Counted from the first letter of the stretch, positions 14,201-26,726 are shown. The stretch is DNA of 64,000 nucleotides from Fistularia commersonii (GCA_037954325.1 JBBMNZ010000040.1:507001-571000); one strand, 5' to 3'. The notes: generated by a model not told the origin, from the sequence alone. Numbers and translations are program-made.

Positions 14201-17111
14201 CCTCCGCTCCTCCGCACCTGGCCCTGGAACTCCTGAATTGCTAGACATAAGCGAATAAGGCTCCAGACCCTGGTATTCCCTTTCCACTGGACTTCGGCGA
14301 ATATTCGGCTGGGCTTCCGCTCACCTCCGCTCCTGCGCTCCTCCGCTCCTGCGCTCCTCCGCTCCTCCGCTCCTCCGCTCCTCCGCTCTGGGCCCTGGTA
14401 CTCCTGAACTGCTTGCCATAAGCGAATCAGGCTCCAGGCCCTGGTACTCCCAATCCGCGGGACTCAGGCGAAATGTGGGCCGGGCTTCCGCTCTCCTCCG
14501 CTCCTCCGCTCCTCCGCACCTGGCCCTGGTACTCCTGAGCTGCTGGACATCATTAAATCACGCTTCTGGCCCTGGTACTCGCTTTCCGCGTGACTCAGGC
14601 GAATTGTCGGCCGGATTCCGCTCTCCTCCGCTCATCCGCTCCTCCGCTCGACCGCTTAAACGTTCTTGTGCTAATCCGCTCCTCCGATCCTCCGCTCCGG
14701 GCCCTGGTACTCCTGAACTGCTAGACATAAGCGAATCAGGCTCCAGGCCCTGGTACTCCCTCTCCGCGGGACTTAGGCAAATATTCGGCCGGGCTTCCGC
14801 TCTCCTCCGCTCCTCCGCTCCTCCGCACCAGGCCCTGGTACTCCTGAATTGCTGAACATCATTAAATCACGCTTCTGGCCCTGGTACTCCCTCTCCGCGG
14901 GACTCAGGCGAATTACCGGCCGGGCTTCCGCTCTCCTCAGCTCATCCGCTCATTCGCTCCTCCGCTCCTCCGCTCCTCCGCTCCTCCGCTCCTCCGCACC
15001 TCCGCTCCGGTCCCTGGTACTCCTGAACTGCTCGACATAAGCGAATCACGTTCCTGGCCCTGGTACTCCCTCTCCGCGGGACTTAGGCGAATTGTCGGAC
15101 GGGCTTCCGCTCACCTCCGCTCCTCCGCTCCTCCGCTCCTCCGCTCCTCCGCTCCTCCGCTCCTCCGCTCCTCCGCTCCTCCGCTCCTCCGCTCTTCTGC
15201 TCATCTGCTCCTCTGCTCCCCCGCTCCGGGCCCTAGTACTCCCAATCCGCGGGACTTAGGCGAATTGTCGGCCGGGCTTCCGCTCTCCTCCGCTTCTCCC
15301 CTCATCCGCTCCTCCGCTCCGGGCCCTGGTACTCCTGAACTGCTAGACATAAGCGAATCAGGCTCCAGGTCCTGGTACTCCCTTTCCGCGGGACTTAGGC
15401 GAATATTCGGCCGGGCAACCGCTCACCTCCGCTCCTCCGCTCATCCGCTCCTCCGCTCCTCCACTCCTCCGCTCAGGGCCCTGGTACTCCCGAACTGCTT
15501 GCCATAAGCGAATCAGGCTCCAGGCCCTGGTACTCCCAATCCGCGGGACTCAGAGGAAATGTGGGCTAGGTTTCCGCCCTCCTCCGCTCCTCCGCTCCTC
15601 CACTCATCCGCCTCTCCGCTCCTCCGCTCCTCCGCACCTGGCCCTGGTACTCCTGAATTGCTGAACATCATTAGATCATGCTTATGGCCCTGGTACTCCC
15701 TCTCCGCGGGACTCAGGCTCATTCCCTGCCGGGCTTCCGCTCTCCTCAGTTCATCCGCTCATTCGCTCCTTCGCTCCTCCGCTCCTCCGCTCCTCCGCTC
15801 CTCCGCTCCTCCGCTCCGGGCCCTGGTACTCCGGAACCCCAGGACATAAGCGATTCAGGCTCCAGGCCCTGGTAATCGACTTACGCGGGACTCTGGCGAA
15901 TTGTCGGCTGGGCTTCCGCTCTCTTCCGCTCCTCCGCTCCTCCGCTCCTCTGCTCCTCCGCTCCTCCGCTCCTCCGCTCCTCCGCTCTTCCGCTCCTGCC
16001 CTGGTACTCCTGAACTGGTGGACATCATTAAATCACGCTTCTGGCCCTGGTACTCCCTTTGCGCGGGACTCAGGCGAATTTTCGGCCGGATTCCGCTCTC
16101 CTCCGCTCATCCGCTCCTCCGCTTACCGCTTAAACGTTCTTCTGCTCATCCGCTCCTCCGCTCCTCCGCTCCAGGCCCTGGTACTCCTGAACTGCTAGAC
16201 ATAAGCGAATCACGTTCCTGGCCCTGGTACTCCCTCTCCGCGGGACTTAGGCAAATATTCGGCCGGGCTTCCGCTCTCCTCCGCTCCTCCGCTCCACCGC
16301 TCCTCCGCTCCTGCCCTGGTACTCCTGAACTGCTGGACATCATTAAATCACGCTTCTGGCCCTGGTACTCCCTTTCCGCGGGACTCAGGCGAATAATCGG
16401 CCGGATTCAGCTCTCCTCCGGTCCTCCGGTCCTCCGGTCCTCCGGTCCTCCGCTACTCCGCTCCTCCGCTCCTCCGCTCCTCCGTTCCGGCCCTGGTACT
16501 CCTGAACTGCTGGACATAAGCGAATCAGGCTCCAGGCCCTGGTACTCCCTCTCCGCGGGACTAAGGCGAATTGTCGGCCGGGTTTCCGCTCTCCTCCGCT
16601 TCTCCTCTCATCCGCTCCTCCGCTCCTCCGCACCTGGCCCTGGTACTCCTGAATTGCTGAACATCATTAAATCACGCTTATAGTCCTGGTACTCCCTCTC
16701 CGCGGGACTTAGGCGAATTGTCGGCCGGGTTTCCGCTCTCCTCAGCTCATCCGCTCATTCGCTCCTTCGCTCCTCCGCTCCTCCGCTACTCCGCTCCTCC
16801 GCTCCGGGCCCTGGTACTCCGGAACCGCAGGACATAAGCGATTCAGGCTCCAGGCCCTGGTAATCCCCTTCCGTGGGACTCAGGCGAATTGTCGGCTGGG
16901 CTTCCGCTCTCTTCCGCTCCTCCGCTCCTCCGCTCCTCTGCTCCTCCGCTCCTCCGCTCCTCCGCTCCTCCGCTCTTCCGCTCCGGGCCCTGGTACTCCT
17001 GAACTGCTGGACATCATCAAATCACGCTTCTGGCCCTGGTACTCCCTTTTCGCGGGACTCAGGCGAATTGTCGGCAGGATTCCGCTCTCCTCCGCTCATC
17101 CGCTCCTCCGC

Positions 17112-19129
17112 TCCACCACTTTAACGTTCTTCTGCTCATCCGTTCCTCCGCTCCTCCGCTCCGGGCCCTGGTACTCCTGAACTGCTAGACATAAGCGAAT
17201 CAGGCTCCAGGCCCTGGTACTCCCTCTCCGCGGGACTTAGGCAAATATGCGGCCGGGTTTCCGCTCTCCTCCGCTCCTCCGCACCTCCGCTCCTCCGCTC
17301 CTCCGGCCCCGTTACTCCTGAACTGCTGGACATCATTAAATCACGCTTCTGGCCCTGATACTCCCTTTCCGCGGGACTCAGGCGAATTGTCGGCCGGATT
17401 CAGCTCTCCTCCGGTCCTCCGGTCCTCCGGTCCTCCGCTCCTCCGCTCCTCCGCTCCTCCGCTCCTCCGCTCCTCCGTTCCGGCCCTGGTACTCCTGAAC
17501 TGCTGGACATAAGCGAATCAGGCTCCAGGCCCTGGTACTCCCTCTCCGCGGGACTAAGGCGAATTGTCGGCCGGGTTTCCGCTCTCCTCCGCTTCTCCTC
17601 TCATCCGCTCCTCCGCTCCTCCGCACCTGGCCCTGGTACTCCTGAATTGCTGAACATCATTAAATCACGCTTATAGTCCTGGTACTCCCTCTCCGCGGGA
17701 CTTAGGCGAATTGTCGGCCGGGTTTCCGCTCTCCTCAGCTCATCCGCTCATTCGCTCCTTCGCTCCTCCGCTCCTCCGCTACTCCGCTCCTCCGCTCCGG
17801 GCCCTGGTACTCCGGAACCGCAGGACATAAGCGATTCAGGCTCCAGATCCTGGTAATCCCCTTCCGTGGGACTCAGGCGAATTTTCGGCTGGGCTTCCGC
17901 TCTCTTCCGCTCCTCCGCTCCTCCGCTCCTCCACTCCTCCGCTCCTCTGCTCCTCCGCTCCTCCGCTCCTCCGCTCTTCCGCTCTTCCGCTCCGGGCCCT
18001 GGTACTCCTGAACTGCTGGACATCATCAAATCACGCTTCTGGCCCTGGTACTCCCTTTTCGCGGGACTCAGGCGAATTGTCGGCAGGATTCCGCTCTCCT
18101 CCGCTCATCCGCTCCTCCGCTCCACCACTTTAACGTTCTTCTGCTCATCCGTTCCTCCGCTCCTCCGCTCCGGGCCCTGGTACTCCTGAACTGCTAGACA
18201 TAAGCGAATCAGGCTCCAGGCCCTGGTACTCCCTCTCCGCGGGACTTAGGCAAATATGCGGCCGGGTTTCCGCTCTCCTCCGCTCCTCCGCACCTCCGCT
18301 CCTCCGCTCCTCCGGCCCCGGTACTCCTGAACTGCTGGACATCATTAAATCACGCTTCTGGCCCTGATACTCCCTCTCCGCGGGACTCAGGCGAATTGTC
18401 GGCCGGATTCAGCTCTCCTCCGGTCCTCCGGTCCTCCGGTCCTCCGCTCCTCCGCTCCTCCGCTCCTCCGCTCCTCCGCTCCTCCGTTCCGGCCCTGGTA
18501 CTCCTGAACTGCTGGACATAAGCGAATCAGGCTCCAGGCCCTGGTACTCCCTCTCCGCGGGACTAAGGCGAATTGTCGGCCGGGTTTCCGCTCTCCTCCG
18601 CTTCTCCTCTCATCCGCTCCTCCGCTCCTCCGCACCTGGCCCTGGTACTCCTGAATTGCTGAACATCATTAAATCACGCTTATAGTCCTGGTACTCCCTC
18701 TCCGCGGGACTTAGGCGAATTGTCGGCCGGGTTTCCGCTCTCCTCAGCTCATCCGCTCATTCGCTCCTTCGCTCCTCCGCTCCTCCGCTACTCCGCTCCT
18801 CCGCTCCGGGCCCTGGTACTCCGGAACCGCAGGACATAAGCGATTCAGGCTCCAGATCCTGGTAATCCCCTTCCGTGGGACTCAGGCGAATTTTCGGCTG
18901 GGCTTCCGCTCTCTTCCGCTCCTCCGCTCCTCCGCTCCTCCACTCCTCCGCTCCTCTGCTCCTCCGCTCCTCCGCTCCTCCGCTCTTCCGCTCTTCCGCT
19001 CCGGGCCCTGGTATTCCTGAACTGCTGGACATCATCAAATCACGCTTCTGGCCCTGGTACTCCCTTTTCGCGGGACTCAGGCGAATTGTCGGCCGGATTC
19101 CGCTCTCCTCCGTTCATCCGCTCCTCCGC
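17112..19129. repeat. Two 1,009-bp tandem satellite blocks
   Basis: The landmark 'tccaccactttaacgttctt' occurs at 17,112, 18,121 and 19,130, exactly 1,009 bp apart. Other landmarks (17,136/18,145, 17,378/18,387, 17,748/18,757, 17,866/18,875) keep the same spacing. The blocks differ by only a few substitutions, for example near 17,312, 18,310 and 19,013. More diverged relatives lie near 13,580-14,120 and 16,120-17,100, so this is a local higher-order repeat inside the GC-rich array. Confidence 0.88.
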
Positions 19130-19275
19130 TCCACCACTTTAACGTTCTTCTGCTCATCCGTTCCTCCGCTCCTCCGCTCCGGGCCCTGGTACTCCTGAAC
19201 TGCTAGACATAAGCGAATCAGGCTCCAGGCCCTGGTACTCCCTCTCCGCGGGACTTAGGCAAATATGCGGCCGGG

Positions 19276-20123
19276 TTTCCGCTCTCCTCCGCTCCTCCGC
19301 ACCTCCGCTCCTCCGCTTCTCCGTTCCGGCCCTGGTACTCCTGAACTGCTGGACATAAGCGAATCAGGCTCCAGGCCCTGGTACTCCCTCTCCGCGGGAC
19401 TTAGGCGAGTTGTCGGCCGGGTTTCCGCTCTCCTCCGCTTCTCCTCTCATCCGCTCCTCCGCTCCTCCGCACCTGGACCTGGTACTCCTGAATTGCTGAA
19501 CATCATTAAATCACGCTTATAGTCCTGATATTCCCTCCTCGCGGGACTTAGGCGAATTGTCGGCCGGGTTTCCGCTCTCCTCCGCTCCTCCGCTCCTCCG
19601 CACCTGGCCCTGGAACTCCTGAATTGCTAGACATAAGCGAATAAGGCTCCAGACCCTGGTATTCCCTTTCCACGGGACTTCGGCGAATATTCGGCCGGAT
19701 TTCCGCTCTCCTCCGCTCCTCCGCACCTCCGCTCCTCCGCTTCTCCGTTCCGGCCCTGGTACTCCTGAACTGCTGGACATAAGCGAATCAGGCTCCAGGC
19801 CCTGGTACTCCCTCTCCGCGGGACTTAGGCGAGTTGTCGGCCGGGTTTCCGCTCTCCTCCGCTTCTCCTCTCATCCGCTCCTCCGCTCCTCCGCACCTGG
19901 ACCTGGTACTCCTGAATTGCTGAACATCATTAAATCACGCTTATAGTCCTGATATTCCCTCCTCGCGGGACTTAGGCGAATTGTCGGCCGGGTTTCCGCT
20001 CTCCTCCGCTCCTCCGCTCCTCCGCACCTGGCCCTGGAACTCCTGAATTGCTAGACATAAGCGAATAAGGCTCCAGACCCTGGTATTCCCTTTCCACGGG
20101 ACTTCGGCGAATATTCGGCTGGG
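19276..20123. repeat. 424-bp tandem duplication in satellite
   Basis: The block 19,276-19,699 repeats at 19,700-20,123 with a constant offset of 424 bp (for example 19,621 against 20,045). Rare variants such as 'ggcgagttgtcgg' and 'gatattccctcctcgcggga' are shared by both copies, which shows that the block was copied as a unit. Confidence 0.85.
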
Positions 20124-20690
20124 CTTCCGCTCACCTCCGCTCCTGCGCTCCTCCGCTCCTCAGCTCCTCCGCTCCTCCGCTCCTCCGCTCCTCCGCTACT
20201 CCGCTCCTCCGCTCCTCCGCTCCTCCGCTCATCCGCCCCTCCGCTCCTCCGGTCCTCCGGTCCTCCGCTCCTCCGCTCCTCCGCTCCTCCGCTCATCCGC
20301 CCCTCCGCTCCTCCGCTCCTCCGCACCTGGCCCTGGTACTCCTGAATTGCTGAACATCATTAAATCACGATTTTGGCCCTGGTACTCCCTCTCCACGGGA
20401 CTCAGGCGAATTGTCGGCCGGGCTTCTGCTCTCCTCAGCTGATCCGCTCATCCGCTCCTCCGCTCCTCCGCTCCTCCGCTCTTCCGCTCCGGGCCCTGGT
20501 ACTCCGGAACCGCAGGACATAAGCGATTCAGGCTCCAGGCCCTGGTAATCCCCTTCCGCGGGACTCAGGCGAATTGTCGGCTGGGCTTCCGCTCTCTTCC
20601 GCTCCTCCGCTCCTCCGCTCCTCTGCTCCTCCGCTCCTCCGCTCCTCCGCTCCTCCGGTCTTCCGCTCCGGGCCCTGGAACTCCCGATCT

Positions 20691-21126
20691 GCGGGAGTTC
20701 CGGGCCAGTCTTCTGCTCTCCTCCCCTCCTCCTTTTTTTCCCTCCCCCGCTTTGGACCCTGGAACTCCCGAACCGGGCCGGGCTTCTGCCCTCCGCCTCT
20801 CCTCTGCTCATCCGCTCCAGGCCCTGGCACTCCCTGTCATCCAGTCATTCGCATGTGCGGGAGCTCCACTCAAACGTCCGGGGGATAAGGGTAAGGGGTC
20901 CTGCTCCCCCCCCCCCCCCTCGCCGCCTCTGAGAAGAGAAACATCTCCTCCGCTCCTCCGCTCCTCCGCTCCTCACCTCATCCGCTCAAGGCCCTGGTAC
21001 TCCCAGTCCGTGGGAACCCCCCCCCCCCCACCCACCCACCAAAACAAACTCTCACACACACATAAACACACGCACACACACACACACACACACAGACACA
21101 CACACACACACACACAGACACACACC

Positions 21127-21183
<57 letters not shown>

Positions 21184-21482
21184 GAACTCATCATAGCTGT
21201 GCTAATAGCATTGGCCGAAACGTATCCACAACAAAACAAACATTAGCTCATCCACTCATTCACATATGTGTGTGCCCAGAGGTACGGGAGCTCCAGTCAT
21301 ACGTCCGGGTGATCTATGTCCGGAGAGGGCTCACATTGGCCGGTCTAAGGGGTCCTGCTGCCCTCAAGCTTCCCCGCCTTTGAGAAGAGAAACATAACTT
21401 CGCTCCTCCGCTCCTCAAATCCTCTGCTCCTCCGCTATGGGCCCTGGTACTCCCGATCCTCCGAACTCAGGCGAATAGCGTG
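20691..21482. repeat. CA-type satellite, block B
   Basis: Transition from the GC-rich array back to CA-type units. It begins with degenerate box A/B sequence and a pyrimidine-rich stretch (20,720-20,750). It then has a segment with 'gggagctccactcaaacgtc', poly-C runs near 20,907 and 21,018, an almost uninterrupted (CA)n tract at about 21,050-21,181, the 'gctgtgctaatagcattgg' box near 21,196, and the LTR-like segment to about 21,400. No gene seen. Confidence 0.85.
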
Positions 21483-21625
21483 ACGTGCTTCTGCTCTCCT
21501 ATAAGCCCCTACACACTTCAAACACGGCTGTTATCACCCTGTTACTGCATTACAATGACGCCCATTTGCTTTTGATCTCAGTGTCTGCCACCGTGCGGAA
21601 AAAGCGGGGTGACGGGGGGGACGGG
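21483..21625 (+). repeat. Copia-Q LTR-like fragment
   Basis: This segment contains 'gttatcaccctgttactg' at about 21,528, which recurs at about 33,911 inside the LTR-like region of the deleted copia element Q. The flanking order (a run of C and T before it, a short A/T/C stretch after it) is also similar. It extends the LTR similarity of the satellite beyond the box present in every CA-type unit. It ends in a G-rich run near 21,605-21,640. Confidence 0.55.
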
Positions 21626-22190
21626 GGACGGGGGGACATAAGGGCATTCGTTCTGTATGTAATCAGAAGTTAATAGTGTTAACGGTTTGCGAGAAATATT
21701 TAATGCTCGACAAAGAAAGAAAATTAAAAGGAAATAATGAAATATATAGATAGAAAAAAAAATTAAAAACTAAAAAAAAAAATTGTAAGGGGAATATAAC
21801 ATGTAATTAAGTTGGCGGTTCACAAGGAATCTCAGACATCAAACTGTTTTTAATTGAACATAAATAGTACACACAAATATACAAATGTACAAATAAATAT
21901 AGCAAGGTAGAACTGAATGTCAATGAAACAACCAGGGATGAGGAAGCAACGGACATAAGGACATTTGTTCTGTATGGAATCAGAAGTTAATAGTGTTAAC
22001 GGTTTGTGAGAAATTTACAGTGCTAGACAAAAAAAGAAATTAAAAGGAAATAATTAAATCAATAGATAGACAAATAAAAAATTAAAACAAGAAAAAAATT
22101 GCAAGGGGAATATAACATGTAATTAAGTTTTTTTTTTGTTTTTTTTTCCAAAAAAAAAAGGAATCTCAGACATGGGTAACTGTATATGTT
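21626..22190. repeat. AT-rich repeat, two tandem copies
   Basis: Two head-to-tail copies of an AT-rich sequence. Both contain 'ctgtatgtaatcagaagtta' or a one-base variant, 'agtgttaacggtttg' and 'ggggaatataacatgtaatt', at about 21,650-21,810 and 21,975-22,125. A third copy lies at 24,301-24,650. It has no open frame. It sits beside the 3' side of an L1-like LINE in both places, so it may be an untranslated or internal part of that element, but I cannot prove that. Confidence 0.7.
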
Positions 22191-22214
22191 TTAGTTTTTG
22201 GATTTTTCCATAAG

Positions 22215-23775
22215 TTTTAAGGATTTTTTTTTATAATTCAAAATCGTTTATGAAGAAATTAAAATTTGGGGAGCATTTTTGCATTCTGTTTTTGTGAATG
22301 AAGAACTTGGCCAGGCCTAAAAGAACATTGACACAGAGTTCATCTGTTATGTTGCTTATAAGTAAACCAAATGTGATATCATCTTTTGAGAGGGAAACTG
22401 GTGACGATGGAATGAGAATGAGAAAAAATATATGGTCAGTGGTTTCAATGTTGTCTTCACAAAATGTACAAATATTATCTTCAAAAGTAAAGCGTACCCG
22501 CAATAATTCCTTAGATGGGTAGATGTCATTCATAATTTAGAAGTGGGTCTCTTCTTGCCTTGGGGGGTATGGGTAGAGTCAGACACATAGTTCGCAGCGT
22601 GGCAATCGATTTCTTATCAAATTTATTTCAAATATTATTTTTGTTTTGATGTCCAGGGAATAAGTTTCCTGTGAAACATGTCCTAATAAAGGAGTTGCTG
22701 CACTTTCTGTCCAGAATTGAGATTCCCTGGAGTGATAGTCGGGGTAACTGTGGTTGTACGGTTCGGTGCGTCATTATATTTTTGGTCAGGAATACAAATT
22801 GTCGAGGCAGTGCGTTTCGTAACTTTATCAACTCTAATATGGGAGGCTTAAATCTGTGTGTAGTACAGAACTGTTCATAGTCTAGACGACTGCCATTGTC
22901 ATCCATCAAGTCAATTATTGACCATATACCTTTCTCAAAGCATTCCTTGTAAAACAGAGGTTTGTTGCCACGCAGTACATATCTATTGTTCCAAATTATT
23001 GGACTGTGTGGTGAGAAATTGTGTACATATATCATTTTCCAGTATAATAGTATTTGTTTATGGAACTCTGAAAATTGGACAGGAATCTTGTTGATATCCA
23101 AGTCAGAGATAAGTAGAAGACTTAGGCCACCGACTTTGTTGAATAAGTAGTTTGGAGTACAATACCAGAAAGAATGATGATGTTTGATCCAGGATTTCAA
23201 CCAGTTCACCTTCAATGTCCCATTCAGGCAGTCCAACTCTATCACTTTCAGCCCTCCCTCACTTGTTTCTTTCACCATATGTGATCTTTTTAGATGGTGT
23301 GGTCTGTTCCTCCAGATAAAGATGAAATTTATTTGGTTAATAGATTTTATGAGTTGATTTGGAGCAGCATTGGAATACACTGGGTATATACATCTGGATA
23401 AACATTCCATTTTAGTCAAATATATCGGGCCTAATATTGATAAATCTCTTTGGAGCCATATATTCAATTTAGCTTTACTTTGATTCAGTTTAGATTCAAT
23501 GTTCCTGGATTGATTTAACTTTTGGTCCTTAGATAGGAAAATGCTCAAGTATTTTATTTCTGATTTGATAGGAACATTGCTGATTTCCTTTAGTGGTGAG
23601 TCATGCAGCGCAAGAAGTTTGCATTTCTTTAAGTTTAATGACAATCCTGGAGCCTTGGAGAATGTTTTAATTTTTTCAACACTTATTGGGACTTGATGTT
23701 CATTTTTCAAAACTAAGGTTGTGTCATCTGCCAGCAAGCTAATAACAATTTCTGTCCCCGACATTATTTCTGTCC

Positions 23776-23776
<1 letters not shown>
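22215..23776 (-). pseudogene. L1/Tx1-like LINE ORF2, 5'-truncated copy 1
   Basis: Minus-strand reverse transcriptase remnant. Translation starts at the catalytic motif C (LADDTTL, about 23,717-23,738; the usual form is F/YADD). It continues through the thumb and C-terminal domain to a Cys-rich end (CTFCEDNIETTDHIF, about 22,430-22,475) like that of L1/Tx1 ORF2 proteins. One frame is open from 23,776 to 22,628; the C-terminus continues in another frame, so there is at least one frameshift. The 5' break joins a (CA)n tract directly, which is typical of 5'-truncated LINE insertion. The finger and palm motifs A and B are missing, so the copy is dead. A second copy is at 45,808-47,160. Confidence 0.85.
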
Positions 23777-23840
<64 letters not shown>

Positions 23841-23845
23841 ACACC
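23777..23845. repeat. (CA)n microsatellite
   Basis: Almost pure CA dinucleotide tract, which forms the junction between the truncated LINE and the degenerate CA-type unit. Confidence 0.95.
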
Positions 23846-24300
23846 TTAATTCCACTCTTTTATATACGCATGTCTGGAGTTCCGGGAGCTCGTTCTCAAC
23901 GTTCTGGGGATAATCATAGCTGTGCTGATAGCATTAGCCGAAACGCCCCCCCCCCCCCCCACACCACCACCACCACCACCCCACACACACATTAGCTCCT
24001 CCATTCATTCACATGTACACGCCGGCTGCTCCGGGAGCTCCACGCCGACGTTTCGGGGATCGATGTCCGGAGAAGGTGCACCATTGCCGGCCTGCGGTGT
24101 CCTGTAGAACCCCCCCCTCCATACACACATGCAATACGCCTTGAAACGCATCGCTCGCACCGACGCGGAGAATCCATTGACCTACTTCCACAACAACGGC
24201 GAGAATCACATTGCGTCGGCCGCCGTGAGGAAGAGGGGGGAGGGGGGGCATTAAGGGGGGGAGAGAGAGAGGCATGGAGATTTTCTCAGCCTCTCATTCT
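23846..24300. repeat. Degenerate CA-type unit with LTR-like box
   Basis: Contains the 'gctgtgctgatagcattagc' box, a poly-C run (23,946-23,960), CCA repeats, and a segment at about 24,000-24,115 with 'cgggagctccacgccgacgt' and 'ccggagaaggtgcacc'. That segment is intermediate between the satellite form and the copia-Q LTR form at 34,075-34,150. A stretch at about 24,125-24,180 resembles the edge of the second L1-like LINE copy near 47,120-47,165. The G-rich end (24,230-24,275) looks like simple sequence. Confidence 0.7.
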
Positions 24301-24650
24301 TTTTTCTTTTTTTTTAATTGAACATAAATCGTACACACAAATATACAAATGTGCAAATAAACATGGCAAGGTAGAACTGAATGTCAATGAAACAACCAGG
24401 CATGAGGAAGCAAAGGACATAAGGACATTCGTTCTGTATGTAATCAGAAGTTAATAGTGTTAACGGTTTGTGAGAAATTTACAATGCTAGACAAAAAAAG
24501 AAATTAAAAGGAAATAATTAAATCAATAGATCGACAAATAAAAAATTAAAACGAAAAAAAGATTGCAAGGGGAATACAACATGTAATTAAGTTGGCGACT
24601 CACAAGGAATCTCAGACATCAAACTGTATATTTTTTGTTGTTTATATATA
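24301..24650. repeat. AT-rich repeat, third copy
   Basis: Closely similar to the tandem pair at 21,626-22,190, sharing 'gaacataaat', 'ggtagaactgaatgtcaatg' and 'agtgttaacggtttgtgaga' in the same order. No coding potential seen. Confidence 0.75.
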
Positions 24651-24654
24651 AACA

Positions 24655-24832
24655 TATATAATCAAACATATATTGTTTGTTGTTGTTTATTTTTGGGATA
24701 TATTGAGGAATATTTGTTGGAAAGGAGTCACAATCGCTTTTTGATAATGTCGAAGTGTATAGGTGGCTATAGAATTTAAAGATTTCTGTGGAAATTATAG
24801 CCTCATCTGTAATTTCCTTTTTGTTAAGACGG
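24655..24832 (-). pseudogene. L1-like ORF2 fragment (linker before RT)
   Basis: Minus-strand translation gives a short stretch with 'ITDEAIISTEIFKFYSHLY' and, after it, 'QYIPKI'. This resembles the segment between endonuclease and reverse transcriptase in L1/Tx1-like ORF2 proteins. It is only about 50 codons and lies between the AT-rich repeat and the next CA-type block. It could belong to the same family as the copy at 22,215-23,776. Confidence 0.55.
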
Positions 24833-25373
24833 GCTTCCGCTTTGCTCCGCTCCTCCGCTCCTCCGCTCCTATTCTTCTCAGGTGAATTGCGGACAGGGCT
24901 TTTCCTGTCCTCCGCTCCTCCGCTTTGGGCCCTGGAACTCCCGAACCGCTGGACATAAGCGAATCACGGTCCGGGCTTCTGCCCTCCTCCGCTCCTCACC
25001 TCATCCGCTCCAGGCCCCGGTACTCCCTGTCCGCGGAACCCCTCCCCCACACACCAAAACAAACTCTCACACACATATACACAAACGCACACACAAACAC
25101 CCACACACACACACACACAAGAACACAAGAACACACAAACACATAAACACGCACACACACACACACACACCTTAAGTCATCATAGCTGTGCTAATAGCTC
25201 CCAAGATTCCCCGCCTCTGAGAGGAGAAACAATACCTCCGCTACTCCGCTCCTCCGCTTCTCAGCTCCACCACTCCTCCGCTATGGGCCCTGGTACCCCC
25301 CCCCCCCCCCCCACCTAAACACACTCACACACACACAAAAACACACAAACACACACACGCACACACACACACT

Positions 25374-25408
<35 letters not shown>

Positions 25409-25762
25409 CTTAACTCATCATAGCTGTGCTAATAGCATTAGCCGAAACGCATCCACTACCAAACAAACATTAGCTCATCCACTCATTCACATGTGTGTGC
25501 CCAATGGTCCGGGAGCTCCAATCATACGTCCGGGGGATCTATATCTGGAGAAGGCTCACAGTGGCCGGTCTAAGGCGTCCTACTGCCCCCAAACTTCCCA
25601 TCCTCTGCCTTTGAGAAGAGAAACATTACCTCCGCTCCTCCATTCCTCCGCTTCTCCGCTCCAACGCTCCTCCGCGATGGGCCCTTTTACCCCCCCCCCA
25701 CCTAAACAAACTCTCACACATAGACACACGAACACACTCACACAGACACAAAAACAAAAACA

Positions 25763-25811
<49 letters not shown>

Positions 25812-26311
25812 TAACTCATCATAGCTGCACTAATAGCATTAGCCGAAACGCATCCACAACCAAACAAACATTAGCTCATCCACTCATTCACATGTGTGTG
25901 CCCAATGGTCCGGGAGCTCCAATCATACATTCGGGGGATCTATGTCCGGAGAATGCTCACATTAGCCCAAACAAACATTAGCTCATCCACTCATTCACAT
26001 GTGTGTGCCCAATGGTCCGGGAGCTCCAATCATACGTTCGGGGGATCTATGTCCGGAGAATGCTCACATTAGCCCGTCTAAGGGGTTCTTCTAGCCCCAA
26101 GCTTCCCCGCCTCTGAGAGGATAAACTATACCTCCGCTACTCCGCTCCTCCGCTTCTCAGCTCCACCACTTCTCCGCTTCAGGCCCTGGAATTCCCGAAC
26201 CGCTGGACATAAGCGAATCAAGGCCGGGCAGCTGCCCTCCTCCGCTTCTCAGCTCATCCGCTCGAGGCCCTGGTACTCCCTGTCCGCGACCCCCCCCCCC
26301 ACCTAAACAAA

Positions 26312-26344
<33 letters not shown>

Positions 26345-26726
26345 TAACTCATCTTAGCTGTGCTAATAGCATTAGCCGAAACGCATCCACAACCAAACAA
26401 ACATTAGCTCATCCACTCATTCACATGTGTGTGCCCAATGGTCCGGCAGCTCCAATCATACGACCGGGGGATCTATGTCCGGAGAATACTCACATTAGCC
26501 CGTCTAAGGGGTTCTTCTGCCCACAAGCTTCCCCGCCTTTGAGAGAAGAAACATTACCTCCGCTCCTCTGCTCCTCCGCTTCTCCGCTTCAGGCCCTGGA
26601 ATTCCCGAACCGCTGGACATAAGCGAATCAAGGCCGGGCAGCTTCCGTCCTCCGCTTCTCAGCTCATCCGCTCGAGGCCCTGGTACTCCCTGTCCGCGAC
26701 CCCCCCCCCCCCCCCACCTAAACAAA

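Larger units (their letters stand above)
3991..20690. repeat. GC-rich octamer satellite array
   Basis: About 16.7 kb of one satellite. Two conserved boxes alternate, both starting with 'ggccctggtactcc'. Box A continues 'tgaactgctggacataagc' and ends near 'gaatcaggctcca'. Box B continues 'ctctccgcgggacttaggcg' and ends near 'gtcggccgggcttccgctc'. Each A+B pair is followed by a variable run of the octamer GCTCCTCC with point variants such as GCTCATCC. Each octamer carries a CpG where it meets the next, so CpG density is very high. The same two boxes occur singly in the CA-type units (for example 319-440), so this array looks like an amplified part of that unit. No gene is supported here; the six-frame reading yields only low-complexity peptides. 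Confidence 0.93.

Noticed and set aside
20973..21239. Cys-Val repeat proteins such as MCVCVCV over (CA)n tracts
   Set aside because: Simple reading of (TG)n on the minus strand.
1..21480. CRISPR array
   Set aside because: The repeats are satellite monomers and octamers of variable length without spacer-like unique sequences of constant size; no cas genes, and the context is eukaryotic.
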